The notes under the pieces were generated by a model. It was given only the letters and a program-made list of their open reading frames with translations, did not search any database and was not told where the DNA came from. The translations under genes were made by a program, and so were the position numbers. Below are positions 33,942-42,478 of a stretch of 64,000 bases of DNA, piece after piece. Location: the IMG/VR virus record IMGVR_UViG_3300042691_041718, positions 1-64,000 of that record; one strand, written 5' to 3'. The stretch's first letter is position 1, and each line of letters starts with the position of its first letter. This stretch comes from a virus.

Positions 33942-34564
33942 TATAATTTATTTTTTTTAACAAAAAGACCATCTCCCCAAGTACCACCTACCCAGTTTTG
34001 TTCTACAAATACAAAACCAAATTGACCCAAGAATTGACACAACTCATCTATTTTAGCACAGTTTTTATAAACCTCATCTCTGTTAATTTCAGCAATGATG
34101 TAATCTACATTTTTTAATGTTTCGGTAGCTCCTTTAAAAACTTCTAACTCATATCCTTGAACATCAATATTAATAAAGTTGTATTCTTTATTTGAGTTAT
34201 CAATAACATCATCTAATCTTTTCATCTGTACCATTTCCCTATCGTGAAAAACAATACCAGGATATTGTACTAAGTGTAAAGCTGGTTCTAATATAGAAGA
34301 AGATTGACCATTATTTGCTGTTTCAACAAACATTTCAATTTCTTTTTCTTCTGCTCCTAAAGCAATGTTATATAAAGTTGCATCTGAACCAACTTTTGAT
34401 TCCAATACTTGGAAGTTATTTTTCAAAGGTTCAAAATAAACAATCTTATTTATATTATTCATTTTATATAATGAATGTTCTTCACCATAGTGAGCTCCAA
34501 TATGTAGAACACCATTAATCTCCATGTTGTATTTTCTTAAAATACCGTTAAAATCTAAAAGCAT
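33941..34564 (-). CDS. FkbM-type methyltransferase
   Basis: 207 aa SAM-dependent O-methyltransferase. VLHIGAHYGEEHSLY is motif I, YFEPLKNNF follows, and INIDVQGYELEVFKGA is the FkbM signature. Likely methylates a sugar hydroxyl, capping or decorating the glycan. Confidence 0.88.
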   Translation of the reverse strand: MLLDFNGILRKYNMEINGVLHIGAHYGEEHSLYKMNNINKIVYFEPLKNNFQVLESKVGSDATLYNIALGAEEKEIEMFVETANNGQSSSILEPALHLVQYPGIVFHDREMVQMKRLDDVIDNSNKEYNFINIDVQGYELEVFKGATETLKNVDYIIAEINRDEVYKNCAKIDELCQFLGQFGFVFVEQNWVGGTWGDGLFVKKNKL

Positions 34565-34605
34565 ATTATTTTTTATTTTTTATATTTGTTTTTATAACAA
34601 AGTTT

Positions 34606-35331
34606 TTATTTCATTTCTTGAAAACTATTTTTAGCAAAAAGTTCATCAGCAACGTCTTTCTGTAATTTAGAGTCAACAAAATGATCATTTTGTTGGTGTA
34701 TTCTGTAATAATAGATAGGATTAGGATTGAATTTTATTCTATCAAACCCAGCAATTTCCATAAGTGGTGTCATTGTAGCAACATCACAACTCATAGTATA
34801 AAAATCGCCATTTTTATCTTTGAAACAATTTAATTCAGGATCTTGATTCATTAACTCCTTATATAACTTATATTTATAAGTTCTCATGTGAGAAGCCCAA
34901 TATCCGCCATTTCTAAGTTGTTTAAACTCTTCTCTTGTATATGGTTTACAATGACCAATTTGACCATTTGGCCAAACATACTGACCATAGGTAAGTAAAG
35001 TATTGTCTTGATATAAAGAATTTAAAATATCTAAAGCATCTGGTGTCACTAAAAAATCATCACCATCTAAAATACAAATGATATCCTCATCATCTAAATT
35101 AGATTCAACTATACCATAGTGTATGTTAGGTAAGGCAGTAATTCTTTCTTTATTTTTTCTTAAAGTAAATCTTTCATCTTTTGGTAAATTGAAAGAAGTA
35201 CCATCATTTGAAGCATCATCACAAAAAATAGCTATCCAATTTTGGTATTTCTGACCAATAATTGACTTAGCACAATCTTGAATATAGTTAATGACGTTTC
35301 TATATGGGATTATAAAAACAAATCTATTCAT
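34606..35331 (-). CDS. Family 2 glycosyltransferase, first gene of operon
   Basis: 241 aa. FVFIIPYRNVINYI, IFCDDASNDGT and ICILDGDDFL give an unusually clear GT2 active site. Promoter-proximal gene of the eleven-enzyme run. Confidence 0.9.
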   Translation of the reverse strand: MNRFVFIIPYRNVINYIQDCAKSIIGQKYQNWIAIFCDDASNDGTSFNLPKDERFTLRKNKERITALPNIHYGIVESNLDDEDIICILDGDDFLVTPDALDILNSLYQDNTLLTYGQYVWPNGQIGHCKPYTREEFKQLRNGGYWASHMRTYKYKLYKELMNQDPELNCFKDKNGDFYTMSCDVATMTPLMEIAGFDRIKFNPNPIYYYRIHQQNDHFVDSKLQKDVADELFAKNSFQEMK

Positions 35332-35360
35332 TATTTAATTATTTTTTATTTATATAAAAT

Positions 35361-35393
35361 AAAAAAGAGAGAGTTTAATCTCTCTCTCTTTTT
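35361..35393 (-). terminator. Terminator of the Clp gene
   Basis: AAGAGAGAG/CTCTCTCTT stem with A/T flanks, after the stop at 35399; separates it from the glycan genes. Confidence 0.75.
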
Positions 35394-35398
35394 AAAGA

Positions 35399-37588
35399 TT
35401 ATTCATCTTTCTTTTTTCTTGTTCGTTTTGGTTTCTCAACCTTAACATCATCATTCTTTACTTCTGGTAGTAAATGTTCTTGTAACTCTTTAATTTCACT
35501 TGGTGTGTGGATAGGTTTAATAAAAGATTGTTCATCCTCTTTATTATAATCACATAAGAATTTTGTTCCTTCTTCTGGATTATTTTCAATAATATAATCA
35601 GTAATTATATCATCAACCCATCTTTGAATAGCTCTCTTTAAAGGTCTAGCACCAAATTTAGGATCATAACCAACTTCAACAAGATGATCTTTTAATTCAT
35701 CTGTGATTTCAATTGGGAAACCAATGTCAGATGCTCTCTTAATTGTTTTATTTAATTCTAAATCAACAATTTTCAAGATTTCATTTTTACCTAAATCTCT
35801 AAAGTAGATAATGTCATCTAATCTATTGATAAACTCAGGAGCAAATTTATTTTTCAACTCTTTATCTAAAATCGCCTTAATGTGTTCTTCATTTTGACTT
35901 TCTCTTGTTTTAGTAGAGAAACCAACTCCAGTACCAAAATCTTTAACTTGTCTTGTACCTACGTTAGAAGTCATTAAAATAATACAATTTTTAAAACTTA
36001 CTTTTCTACCGTGTGAATCAGTCATGTGACCATCATCTAACATTTGTAAGAATAAGTTAAATACCTCAGGATTTGCTTTTTCAATCTCATCAAAAAGAAT
36101 AACAGAATAAGGTTTTCTTCTAATTCTATCAAGAACGTTACTATCTTCATAACCAACATATCCTGGAGCTGAACCTTGAATTTTAGAAATTGAAATTTTA
36201 TCCATATATTCAGACATATCCAATCTAATTAAAGAGTCCTCAGAGTCAAATAGATATTTAGCGATTTGTTTAGCCAACTCAGTTTTACCAACACCAGAGT
36301 TACCAATCAACATACCACTGAATACAGGTCTGTTAGCATCTTTCATACCAACTCTACCTCTTTGAATAGCTCTAACTACTTTCTTAACAGCTTCATCTTG
36401 ACCAACTACTTTACCAGCAATTTCTTGACCCATTTTAGCAAGTCTATTGTTTTCCTTTTCACTTACTTTTTGTAAAGGAATACCTGTAATCATTGATACA
36501 ACCTCTGCTACATTATCCTCAGTTACAATTTGACGATTTTTAGATGATTCTTCTTCCCAGTTTTTTCTAGCCTTTTCCAAAGCATCGTTCAACTTTCTCT
36601 CAGTATCTCTTAATTTAGCAGCCTCTTCGTATTTTTGAGATCTGATAACATCATGTTTTTGATCCTTAATCTCCAATATTTTGTTTTCAATATCTGTAAT
36701 TTCTTTTGGAACAACAATATTTGAAATATGAACTCTTGATCCAGCTTCATCCATAGCATCAATAGCCTTATCTGGTAAAAATCTATCAGTCATATAACGA
36801 GAAGTTAAATCAACACAAGCCTTAATTGCTTCCGGTGTGTAAGTAACATTGTGATGTGACTCATATTTATCTTTAATATTACCAATGATAATCATTGTCT
36901 CTTCTGGAGTAGCAGGTTCAACTTGAACTTTTTGAAAACGTCTTTCTAACGCTCCATCTTTTTCAATGTGTTTTCTATACTCGTCTAAAGTAGTAGCACC
37001 AATGATTTGAATTTCACCTCTTGCTAAAGCTGGTTTAAACATATTGGAAGCATCCATTGATCCAGAAGCTCCACCAGCACCAATCATAGTATGAATTTCA
37101 TCAATGAAAAGGATGACATCAGGATTTTTTTCCATTTCAGCCATTAAAGCCTTAATTCTTTCCTCAAATTGTCCACGGTATTTAGTACCAGCGACCATAG
37201 ATGCTAAGTCAAGCATAACAACTCTTTTATTAAAAAGAAGTCTAGATACTTTTCTTTGAACAATTCTAAGTGCTAATCCTTCAGCAATTGAAGATTTACC
37301 AACACCTGGTTCACCAATTAAAATTGGATTGTTTTTCTTTCTACGAGAAAGAATTTGTGAAACTCTTTCAATTTCTTTTTCACGACCTACGATAGGGTCT
37401 AATCTACCCTCTTCAGCCATTTTAGTCAAATCACGACTATATGTATCTAAAACTGGAGTTTTAGATTTAGTATCAGATTTCTTAGAAGATGAAGAGAATG
37501 TCTTATCATCATCATCATCATCTTCAATAGCCATTCTCACATCAGGTAAGTTTTTGTAATACTGATTGTCTTTATTAGTTTTTCCCAT
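35399..37588 (-). CDS. ClpC/ClpA-type AAA+ unfoldase
   Basis: 729 aa with two AAA modules: Walker A GEPGVGKS at 92-99 and GNSGVGKT at 429-436, Walker B LFIDEIH near 160 and ILFDEIE near 497. A UVR-type helix (KYEEAAKLRDTERKL, about 319-333) lies between them, as in ClpC. The N-terminal adaptor domain is missing, replaced by an acidic, Ser-rich segment. VGF at 555-557 lies where ClpP-partner unfoldases carry their [LIV]GF loop, so docking to host ClpP is possible. The tail is Lys/Arg-rich. Confidence 0.92.
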   Translation of the reverse strand: MGKTNKDNQYYKNLPDVRMAIEDDDDDDKTFSSSSKKSDTKSKTPVLDTYSRDLTKMAEEGRLDPIVGREKEIERVSQILSRRKKNNPILIGEPGVGKSSIAEGLALRIVQRKVSRLLFNKRVVMLDLASMVAGTKYRGQFEERIKALMAEMEKNPDVILFIDEIHTMIGAGGASGSMDASNMFKPALARGEIQIIGATTLDEYRKHIEKDGALERRFQKVQVEPATPEETMIIIGNIKDKYESHHNVTYTPEAIKACVDLTSRYMTDRFLPDKAIDAMDEAGSRVHISNIVVPKEITDIENKILEIKDQKHDVIRSQKYEEAAKLRDTERKLNDALEKARKNWEEESSKNRQIVTEDNVAEVVSMITGIPLQKVSEKENNRLAKMGQEIAGKVVGQDEAVKKVVRAIQRGRVGMKDANRPVFSGMLIGNSGVGKTELAKQIAKYLFDSEDSLIRLDMSEYMDKISISKIQGSAPGYVGYEDSNVLDRIRRKPYSVILFDEIEKANPEVFNLFLQMLDDGHMTDSHGRKVSFKNCIILMTSNVGTRQVKDFGTGVGFSTKTRESQNEEHIKAILDKELKNKFAPEFINRLDDIIYFRDLGKNEILKIVDLELNKTIKRASDIGFPIEITDELKDHLVEVGYDPKFGARPLKRAIQRWVDDIITDYIIENNPEEGTKFLCDYNKEDEQSFIKPIHTPSEIKELQEHLLPEVKNDDVKVEKPKRTRKKKDE

Positions 37589-37628
37589 ATTATTAAAAAA
37601 TTTTGGTTACAAAGTAATTTATTATATT

Positions 37629-37976
37629 TTATTTTTCATCAGAAGTTTTTTCTTCTGGTAGTATTTGTTCTAATCTTTCGTTTCTTTCATAAGCTTTATC
37701 CTTGATACCCCACTCTTTACTCTTTATTGTAAAAGATAAAATATTATCAAAAATATCCATCGTTTTTATACTAGCTGAAAACCCCTTTGATTTATTATCT
37801 TCCCAATCAAAAACTTTTTTACTCGAATAGTAATTAAGTATTATATCAAAATAAGTTGGATTAGATTTAGTATCTATTGAAAAAAAACTAGAAGTCCAAC
37901 TATTATCAATAGTGAATTGATGTTCAGATTTAATAATCTCGAAAATATTATCTTCTATTTTTAACCAAGTTGTCAT
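37629..37976 (-). CDS. Hypothetical protein (115 aa)
   Basis: Beta-rich unknown protein upstream of the Clp gene. The last residues RNERLEQIL plus an acidic tail resemble the recurring C-terminal motif. Confidence 0.7.
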   Translation of the reverse strand: MTTWLKIEDNIFEIIKSEHQFTIDNSWTSSFFSIDTKSNPTYFDIILNYYSSKKVFDWEDNKSKGFSASIKTMDIFDNILSFTIKSKEWGIKDKAYERNERLEQILPEEKTSDEK

Positions 37977-38566
37977 GCTAATCTAAATTTTGATAAGTAG
38001 TCTCTAAGAAATACATTCTTTTCACCACCAATGTACTCAACCCATTTTTGATAGATTTTTTGTTCTTTTGGTATCTCGGAATACTTTATTTGTTTTTCTA
38101 ATCTTGAAACATTGAATCCAAAACCATGATTATCCATAATCATATCACCATAGTTTTCAACAATCCAATCTCCAAGACCTAAGTATTTCTTATTAAAAAC
38201 TCTTTCATCCACAATAAAACAAATACCAGATAACATATCATTTAAATCTGGTTCGTAGAAAGTAGCAATCTTAACATCATTTTCTTCTAAAGTGGTTTTA
38301 ATTGTTTCCATTGATCCAACATAAGTTTCATCTTCTCTCCAACCTTTATTGAAAGCTTCTTCTCTATATCTATCAACAGAGTGGTTTGAGGTACCACCAT
38401 TAAGAATAATAAATGTTTTATTATACTTAGCCCAATTTAAGTAATCATTATCTAAATGATTTACTAATCCATATTCAACTACGGTGTGTCCAAATTGTAT
38501 TCCTTTTTGTATTTCACTAATGTTATATGGCACGAATCCATACATCCTTAATTCTAATTTTTCCAT
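37973..38566 (-). CDS. Hypothetical protein (197 aa)
   Basis: Contains ISEIQKGIQFGHTVVEYGL and KTFIILNGGTS, which loosely recalls a small nucleotide- or tRNA-hydrolase fold (GxxxxHA then KT), but not enough to name it. 4-nt overlap with the gene downstream. Confidence 0.7.
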   Translation of the reverse strand: MEKLELRMYGFVPYNISEIQKGIQFGHTVVEYGLVNHLDNDYLNWAKYNKTFIILNGGTSNHSVDRYREEAFNKGWREDETYVGSMETIKTTLEENDVKIATFYEPDLNDMLSGICFIVDERVFNKKYLGLGDWIVENYGDMIMDNHGFGFNVSRLEKQIKYSEIPKEQKIYQKWVEYIGGEKNVFLRDYLSKFRLA

Positions 38567-38585
38567 AGAGTTTATATTAGAAAAA

Positions 38586-39074
38586 TTATTTTAGTTTAAT
38601 AGAAAGACTACGATTACTAAATTGTTTTAATCCGGTGACTTCCAATAAACTCTTTTTATTTATAAATTCGGGAATATTTAATTCATAATCTTCTGATGGT
38701 ATTTCAATCTCAGCAATAATTAAGTGATAATTATCTTTAAATAAATCAACTTCCCATTTTAAGTCACCATCTGGATAAACCCATCTTTCTTTTCTTATAT
38801 GACGAGCGTTTAATTTATTTGTATAACACTTAGTTTTAAACTTATCAAACTCTTTTTTAGATATTTCTTTTTCTACTTCTTCGTTTGACATATCATTAAT
38901 TCTATATTTTATGGTATGAATCCATTTCTTACCATTTACATTAGAATCGTATTGTCTAACTCTTTCCCAAATACCTTCTTTATTTTTAAAATAAAATTGG
39001 TCTATTTTTATAATCTCACTTGGAAGAATATCAGGCATTGCCTTTAAAAGGAATTTTCTTTCAATTTCTATCAT
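38586..39074 (-). CDS. CYTH-domain phosphohydrolase
   Basis: 162 aa beginning with the signature MIEIERKFLL. Acidic/basic alternating strands (KWIHTIKYRI, LKWEVDLFKDNYHLIIAEIE) form the triphosphate tunnel. Members are triphosphatases acting on inorganic, thiamine or RNA triphosphates. An RNA 5'-end role would fit the other RNA enzymes here but is inference. Confidence 0.85.
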   Translation of the reverse strand: MIEIERKFLLKAMPDILPSEIIKIDQFYFKNKEGIWERVRQYDSNVNGKKWIHTIKYRINDMSNEEVEKEISKKEFDKFKTKCYTNKLNARHIRKERWVYPDGDLKWEVDLFKDNYHLIIAEIEIPSEDYELNIPEFINKKSLLEVTGLKQFSNRSLSIKLK

Positions 39075-39504
39075 TTCTTATATATCTTTCTACTTTTTCA
39101 AAATATCTAGTGACTATTAAAAGTCCTATTGTTAAAATTATAGGTATAAGAACTAAACCCATTCCAGCTAATATTCCAATTCCAGATATTACCCAGATAA
39201 AAGCCGCGGTTGTTATACCAATCATTTTATCATTATCTCTCATAATAACACCACCACCTAAAAATCCCATACCAGTAACTATTGTTGATAGGATACGAGT
39301 TGGGTCAACATTGTACAAAGTTCCTGCATAAAAGGAACCAATAGTAAAAATTGCTGATCCAACACAAATTAGAAGGTTTGTTCTAAGACCAGCAAATTTA
39401 TTTTTCTTTTCTCTTTCCCAACCAACTAGTGATCCACATATTGTTGCTACTAGTATTTTTATTGTTATAGGAAGTAGTAGTGATAGTTCATTATAAATAT
39501 TCAT
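39061..39504 (-). CDS. MgtC/SapB-family membrane protein
   Basis: 147 aa with four hydrophobic segments and the MgtC signature: GSLVGWERE, KFAGLRTNLL, TGMGFLGGGVIMR, GITTAAFIWV. It corresponds to the membrane part only, without the C-terminal cytosolic domain. MgtC proteins lower F-type ATPase activity and affect Mg and phosphate balance in bacteria; a phage copy could act on host membrane energetics. Confidence 0.9.
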   Translation of the reverse strand: MNIYNELSLLLPITIKILVATICGSLVGWEREKKNKFAGLRTNLLICVGSAIFTIGSFYAGTLYNVDPTRILSTIVTGMGFLGGGVIMRDNDKMIGITTAAFIWVISGIGILAGMGLVLIPIILTIGLLIVTRYFEKVERYIRNDRN

Positions 39505-39540
39505 TACTTATTTATAAAAATAATGTTTTTTCATTTACAA

Positions 39541-39580
39541 AAAAAAGAGGTCTTAAAAATAAATCTTTAAGCCTCTTTTT
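39541..39580. terminator. Hairpin terminator
   Basis: AAAAAGAGG...CCTCTTTTT outer arms with inner CTTAAA/TTTAAG, in the 184-nt gap between MgtC and the plus-strand peptide. Confidence 0.65.
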
Positions 39581-39688
39581 AATCACTATTCAAAAACTAA
39601 TTATTATAGTTTAAAAAATAAATTAAGTTTATTTTAAACTTTTATATTTTAGTTTATATATGTCATGTAACTTTTAAAATTGAATATT

Positions 39689-39775
39689 ATGGAAAATAAT
39701 TGCGACAACAGATTGGAAATTTCGGGAGATCCTGAAAATTTAAAAAGACTATCAAGAGGAAGAAGATTAATATAA
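39689..39775 (+). CDS. Short peptide, possible gene remnant (28 aa)
   Basis: MENNCDNRLEISGDPENLKR... resembles the opening of a phage NRLxIxGD-type protein family but stops after 28 residues before a terminator. Probably a relic. Confidence 0.3.
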   Translation: MENNCDNRLEISGDPENLKRLSRGRRLI

Positions 39776-39804
39776 AAAACCACTGAATTTCAGTGGTTTT
39801 TTTT
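39774..39804 (+). terminator. Terminator
   Basis: ACCACTGAA/TTCAGTGGT stem followed by T8. Confidence 0.8.
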
Positions 39805-39807
39805 ATT

Positions 39808-39815
39808 TATATATA
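39808..39815 (+). promoter_or_regulatory. TATATATA box, 4 nt before ATG
   Basis: CAAT then ATG at 39820; supports that start over the ATG at 39793. Confidence 0.45.
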
Positions 39816-39819
39816 CAAT

Positions 39820-40032
39820 ATGTATAGTTACATTGAATTTTTAGCATATGTTGGGTCAGTTATAATTTTTATATCTTTTGTTGTAAAAAATGTAAAGTGG
39901 CTTAGAATATTAAATAATATAGGATGTGTCATCTTTTTATTTTACGCCTTTTATCATGGAAGAACACCACTAATTCTTTTGAATAGTGGTGTTATATTAG
40001 TAAATACTTGGCATTTAATTAAGAAGTCTTAG
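39820..40032 (+). CDS. Small membrane protein (70 aa)
   Basis: MYSYIEFLAYVGSVIIFISF, LRILNNIGCVIFLFYAF and PLILLNSGVILVNTWHLI form two to three transmembrane helices with a sugar/solute-transporter-like half-repeat spacing, as in YgjV-type proteins. Function unknown. Confidence 0.65.
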   Translation: MYSYIEFLAYVGSVIIFISFVVKNVKWLRILNNIGCVIFLFYAFYHGRTPLILLNSGVILVNTWHLIKKS

Positions 40033-40517
40033 TTTCTCATTATAGAGAATTTATCTTCTGGTTTAACTATATTAAGTTTTTCACAAGCCATCATAAAAGA
40101 GTCCATTATAGAATAAACATCTTCCATTTCTGTTACTTCATAATCTCTAATCTCCCAATTATCTTGATCGTCATCTTCAACATCTTTCAATATTAAAGTA
40201 ATAACATAAGTATCTTCTATAAAAGCTAATCCAGCTTGAGCATAAAAAGTCATACCTTGTACTGGTTTATATGAAGTTGCATAAAAAGCTACAAATCTAT
40301 CTCCATCATGATCGACTAACTGTGACTGAAACTTAGTTAGTATTGGATATTGAATTAAAACATTCTCAACTAATTTATCTGTATTCTCATCACCAGAACT
40401 TAAAGGTATTTTTGTAAAATTTTTAGAAATCTCTTTATCCATTTCTCCCTTTAAATAAGGTATTTCAAATCTTGATTTTAAATCTTCATCATCAAAAAAC
40501 TCAAAAAACTTTTTCAT
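40029..40517 (-). CDS. Hypothetical protein (162 aa)
   Basis: Begins MKKFFEFFDDEDLKSRF, only loosely like the N-terminal tag. Alpha/beta body (FVAFYATSYKPVQGMTFYAQ). Its ATG overlaps the stop of the intein-bearing gene by one base. Confidence 0.7.
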   Translation of the reverse strand: MKKFFEFFDDEDLKSRFEIPYLKGEMDKEISKNFTKIPLSSGDENTDKLVENVLIQYPILTKFQSQLVDHDGDRFVAFYATSYKPVQGMTFYAQAGLAFIEDTYVITLILKDVEDDDQDNWEIRDYEVTEMEDVYSIMDSFMMACEKLNIVKPEDKFSIMRN

Positions 40518-42433
40518 TATATTTCTTTATTTTTTTCATCTAAATAATCTAAAAGATTATTGATTAAATTATCGGCTCTATCATAAAGTTCTTTATTCTT
40601 TAACTTATTAGCTACATAATAATTAATATTTTTATTTGTATAAAACGTTTCTATTAAATTATCAGGAACCCAAACTCCAGAATATTTAAGTTGCATTACG
40701 AATGGCATTACGACATTTTTGGCATTATTTGAAAAACCATCATCAAATACATCGGAATATGATTCTGGTAATTCTTTACCCTCATAATCATCAGCACCGT
40801 CATCACCATGTGCGTAAAATCCACCAACTTTACCTTCTAAATGATTTCTTAGAAGATTGTCATATTTACCAGACTTAGCGAACTTACCAGTAACTTCTGA
40901 TCTTTTAATATTATCAGAACCCATTAGTTTCTTGGCATCATCAATTGTAAGAGTTTGATTAACACTGACCAATCTATCAAAAAGAGTTTTAACTTGTGAT
41001 GATAAGGAGTGCCAGTGTATTGGAGAAAATACTAAAAAAGCATCAGCCTCTTGTAGTAATTCATAAACATTTAACTCTGAAAGTAAATCAGGTTCTTTCA
41101 TCCCTTTGAAATAACAACTACAAGGAAAGTGACAATTGTGAACTTCTATACCTTCACATATAAATTTATGTGATTTTGAAACAGATATATCATAAACATT
41201 TGATCTACCAATTTCTTCTATTTTTTCGACTTTACCATAATAGTCATAATTTTTAGATTTTCTATAAGAAATTTTTTTAAATTTATAATCCTTATTAAAT
41301 ATTCCTATTTTTTCCATAAAAATATTAGCATTAAGGCCACTTATAACTAACATAGATGCTCTTTTTATAAATTTATTAAACCTAAAAGTTTCTATATGAT
41401 CCAAATAGGTTATAGATGATTTTATACCAAATTTAGAAAGTAGCAATTGACAATCTCTTAAAGAATCTTTACTAACACTTGTTAGATTTATTTCATAATA
41501 ATCGTTTCCTCTATTATTTCTTTTAATAATTGATCCATCACTAGCAAACCAACCATTTAAAAAATTAGAAACTTGACTTTTTGATGAATTCATTATGGAT
41601 TCTGGAATTCTTCGATCATATATATTCTTGTTTTTTTCTTCAAATATAAGATTGTTGATAAATAAATTGGTTTCATTGTCATTAAATTTTATCCATTTAA
41701 CTTCGGTATTTTTTGATATAACTCCCTTCTCAGAAATTGAGATATTAAAATTATTAGATAGTTTTTCAATTAGAATTTCATCTCTTACATCATAACATAA
41801 TTTAAGTCTTTTATGATGAACCGCTCCATCTCCCCATAATAAGCCACATAAAAGATATTTATCTAAATTTGATTCATCTTCTTTAAATTCACCAGTAAAT
41901 TTAAATGGTATTCTATCACCGGTTTTTAGATTCTTAACATCGATCCATTCTTCAGTATATCCTTTTAGTTTTTTTTTATTATTATTTTTGTAAATAGGAT
42001 TTATTACTTTTATAGGATGATTATCAGTTAATTTTATTTTTCTTCCGTCGCTTGTTGTAACCTCATATATAATAGAATTATCACCGGTTTTCATAAAATT
42101 ATAAACGGTTCCGGTTGATAATTCATCTCCTATTAAGATATCTTCAATTTTTTTATATCCATATTTAGTCTCAACTCTCTCACCTTCTGCGATACAATGA
42201 AATCCGCCAGCAGTTGAAACACAACCCTTACAAGGTTGTATATTTGGTTTTTTAGATTTATTTACAGATAAATCAATAACTTTTATTTCTAAAAATGGAG
42301 ACCATTTTTCTATAACATACTCAATTACTTTGTGAGTTTTTGATTCCATATTAGGACAAGTATCAGGATCTCTAGGTGATCCTTGAAAAATCAATACTTT
42401 CCATTTTTTATCTCCGAGTTTTCTTATCTTCAT
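40517..42433 (-). CDS. Flavodoxin-fold NAD(P)H oxidoreductase containing an intein
   Basis: 638-aa precursor. N-extein 1-79 opens with a flavodoxin-like KVLIFQGSPR and ends PCKGCVSTAGGFH. The intein is 80-433. C-extein 434-638 starts CHFPCSCYFKG, continues with ADAFLVFSPIHWHSLSSQVKTLFDR, the FMN-binding pattern of NADPH-dependent FMN reductases, and later KVGGFYAHGDDG. Splicing gives a 284-aa enzyme with a Cys-rich strip (CKGC, CHFPCSC) at the junction. Reductase substrate unknown. Confidence 0.88.
   Translation of the reverse strand: MKIRKLGDKKWKVLIFQGSPRDPDTCPNMESKTHKVIEYVIEKWSPFLEIKVIDLSVNKSKKPNIQPCKGCVSTAGGFHCIAEGERVETKYGYKKIEDILIGDELSTGTVYNFMKTGDNSIIYEVTTSDGRKIKLTDNHPIKVINPIYKNNNKKKLKGYTEEWIDVKNLKTGDRIPFKFTGEFKEDESNLDKYLLCGLLWGDGAVHHKRLKLCYDVRDEILIEKLSNNFNISISEKGVISKNTEVKWIKFNDNETNLFINNLIFEEKNKNIYDRRIPESIMNSSKSQVSNFLNGWFASDGSIIKRNNRGNDYYEINLTSVSKDSLRDCQLLLSKFGIKSSITYLDHIETFRFNKFIKRASMLVISGLNANIFMEKIGIFNKDYKFKKISYRKSKNYDYYGKVEKIEEIGRSNVYDISVSKSHKFICEGIEVHNCHFPCSCYFKGMKEPDLLSELNVYELLQEADAFLVFSPIHWHSLSSQVKTLFDRLVSVNQTLTIDDAKKLMGSDNIKRSEVTGKFAKSGKYDNLLRNHLEGKVGGFYAHGDDGADDYEGKELPESYSDVFDDGFSNNAKNVVMPFVMQLKYSGVWVPDNLIETFYTNKNINYYVANKLKNKELYDRADNLINNLLDYLDEKNKEI
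41135..42196 (-). mobile_element. Intein with LAGLIDADG homing nuclease (354 aa)
   Basis: Starts with Cys (CIAEGERVETKYGYKKIEDI, block A). Block B is TDNHPIKV with the conserved His, and the end is VYDISVSKSHKFICEG then VHN followed by extein Cys. Two nuclease motifs, LLCGLLWGDGA and FLNGWFASDGS, carry the catalytic acids. All residues for splicing are present. Confidence 0.93.
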
Positions 42434-42437
42434 ATTT

Positions 42438-42448
42438 TATATATTAAA
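42438..42448 (-). promoter_or_regulatory. TTTAATATATA box, 4 nt before ATG
   Basis: Minus-strand promoter of the intein-bearing gene (ATG at 42433). Confidence 0.5.
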
Positions 42449-42463
42449 ATTAAGAATTCTATT

Positions 42464-42474
42464 TTTAATATATA
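42464..42474 (+). promoter_or_regulatory. TTTAATATATA box, 4 nt before ATG
   Basis: ATCT then ATG at 42479; divergent from the box at 42438. Confidence 0.5.
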
Positions 42475-42478
42475 ATCT

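Noticed and set aside
37973-38566. Peptidyl-tRNA hydrolase 2 assignment
   Set aside because: Only GIQFGH and KT are reminiscent; overall length and order do not match well enough to name it.
40029-40517. MKKFFEFFDDE as another capsid tag
   Set aside because: Spacing of Phe and Glu differs and there is no small residue after Glu; not counted.
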